Made by a program: the position numbers and the translations under genes | Origin: an uncultured Erysipelotrichaceae bacterium | GTDB lineage: Bacteria; Bacillota_I; Bacilli_A; Erysipelotrichales; Erysipelotrichaceae | Reading direction: 5' to 3' | Assembly: GCA_947569705.1 (NCBI GenBank) | Contig: CANOSP010000013.1 | Coordinates: forward strand, 1-51,981 | DNA: 51,981 nucleotides | The notes under the pieces: model-generated | What the model was told of the DNA's origin: nothing | The model's database searches: none | What the model saw: the letters and a program-made list of their open reading frames with translations, nothing else | In this document: piece by piece, positions 51,269 to 51,981 of the stretch | Layout of the letters: the number at the start of each line of letters is the position of its first letter | How positions within the stretch are numbered: position 1 is the first letter of the stretch

Positions 51269-51981
51269 TCAGATCATATTACGCTTATAAATGATATATA
51301 GCATGATACCTAATGCAATAAAGCATAATCCGATATTAAGCGACAGATGAGACATATCTCCTGTTAAAGCACCGCCGACACTGTCTCCCGGATAATAAGT
51401 ACCTTTTACATCAGTATTATGCCCCTTTTGATCGGGATCCTTTGGTTCATCAGGATCGCTTGGATTATCCTGTTCATCAAAGGTCATTGTATCGAACGGA
51501 AATTCACCATCGCCATTTTTATCAGGCTTCCATTCTGTAATTTCTTTGATGTTTTCATCAGGATTGCCATCGCCGTCCGTATCTATATTTACATCGGGGA
51601 TACCGTCACCGTCACTGTCAATATCTATATCGGGTATTCCATCTCCGTTGACATCAATATTTATATCTGCTGTACCATCTCCATCTAAATTGACATTCAC
51701 ATCAGGAAGTCCATCACCATCTGTATCAATATTCAGGTATGGCTTATGTTGGATCGTATCGTAAGAAAAACCTTTATAACTAAAATCTTTATTCGGTTTC
51801 CAACTTTCGATAGTAGCTATATTAATACTTGGTTCAGTTTGACCGCTTTTTGTAATATTAAGGTCTGCTTTCATATCACCGTTTGTATCAATGTTGATAT
51901 CAGGGATTCCGTCTTCATCTGTATCCACATTGATTACTGCTTTTACATTTGTGCCGGTACAATATTCCTCCAAGATATTGT
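51269..51981 (-). CDS. surface protein with calcium-loop repeats and sortase-type C-terminus, 5' end outside the window
   Basis: The C-terminal 237 residues of a larger protein; the frame is open to the window edge, so the N-terminus is missing. It holds five tandem 12-residue repeats of the form NIDTDGDGIPDV (thrombospondin type 3 or EF-hand-like Asp-rich loops), two degenerate WKPN/WKPD-flanked spacers, an Asp/Pro-rich stalk (EQDNPSDPDEPKDPDQKG) and GALTGD, a hydrophobic helix, KRNMI. Ca2+ binding and wall attachment follow from the sequence. The LTGD signal is similar to VNTGD of the protein at 1728. Its function and total length cannot be given. Confidence 0.75.
   Translation of the reverse strand, partial: NILEEYCTGTNVKAVINVDTDEDGIPDINIDTNGDMKADLNITKSGQTEPSINIATIESWKPNKDFSYKGFSYDTIQHKPYLNIDTDGDGLPDVNVNLDGDGTADINIDVNGDGIPDIDIDSDGDGIPDVNIDTDGDGNPDENIKEITEWKPDKNGDGEFPFDTMTFDEQDNPSDPDEPKDPDQKGHNTDVKGTYYPGDSVGGALTGDMSHLSLNIGLCFIALGIMLYIIYKRNMI
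51554..51733 (-). repeat. five tandem 36-bp repeats encoding Asp-rich calcium loops
   Basis: Inside the partial surface protein gene, five units of 36 bp each encode NxDxDGDGxPDx. The copies differ at many third positions but keep the Asp and Gly codons, so they are maintained by protein selection rather than recent duplication. Confidence 0.7.

Overview
This window comes from a low-GC, Gram-positive-type bacterium of the Bacillota. Genes start with strong AGGAGG-type ribosome binding sites. Promoters are sigma-A-like with 17-base spacers. Short hairpin-plus-T-run terminators separate transcription units, and surface proteins end in sortase-type sorting signals. Three unlinked ECF S components (RibU, NiaX and a third), NiaR with its 3H domain, the secG-rnr-smpB-ssrA order and an unusually long tmRNA tag fit an anaerobic gut or oral member of the Erysipelotrichia or a close relative. 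That placement is inference; no rRNA gene is present to confirm it. I see no tRNA, rRNA, CRISPR array, transposase, integrase or phage gene.

Left part (1-22.7 kb), almost all on the minus strand. It holds malQ, a large beta-helix/Ig-like surface protein, a membrane protein with a degenerate GGDEF domain and a ketopantoate reductase-family enzyme. A plus-strand membrane protein and a peroxiredoxin-fold protein lacking its catalytic cysteine follow. Next is a tight five-gene unit read mgtE, DUF1287 protein, short-chain dehydrogenase, deoD, transglutaminase-like lipoprotein. A protein quality-control block then holds a ClpC-like ATPase with a decayed second ATPase domain, a patatin-like lipase and a divergent GroEL without GroES. 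The left part ends with a phosphatase, M28-like membrane protein and cardiolipin synthase unit, and a PNPOx-like protein beside ribU, which is preceded by an FMN riboswitch.

Centre (22.9-32.3 kb), on the plus strand. The RNA-decay and ribosome-rescue unit secG, rnr, capA-like lipoprotein gene, smpB and ssrA is complete. It is followed by about 0.9 kb without a convincing gene, in which I see a compact promoter-hairpin-terminator unit that may be a small RNA of about 60 nt. An alpha/beta hydrolase, a WYL regulator, a perfect 12-bp-arm inverted repeat, a GyrI-like protein, a coupled radical SAM protein and a DUF3781 protein follow.

Right part (32.3-52 kb). It holds a C45-type Ntn hydrolase, a chloramphenicol acetyltransferase-like protein, enolase, a HAD phosphatase, alanine dehydrogenase, a small lipoprotein, mutY overlapping a Nudix gene, and csoR-copA with a clear operator. 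A FAD-Rieske oxidoreductase, niaR-niaX (niacin uptake), and a MocR-type regulator divergent from an ECF S component with an inverted-repeat operator follow. Next come a NifU-like iron-sulfur scaffold paired with a GGGtGRT-family protein, a hotdog thioesterase, and the end of a calcium-loop-repeat surface protein cut by the window edge.

The most interesting leads are the scaffold/GGGtGRT pair, the candidate small RNAs at 27.97 kb and 36.85 kb, the degenerate chaperone and ATPase paralogs, the long tmRNA tag, the apparently leaderless mutY, and the shared xTGD sorting signals.
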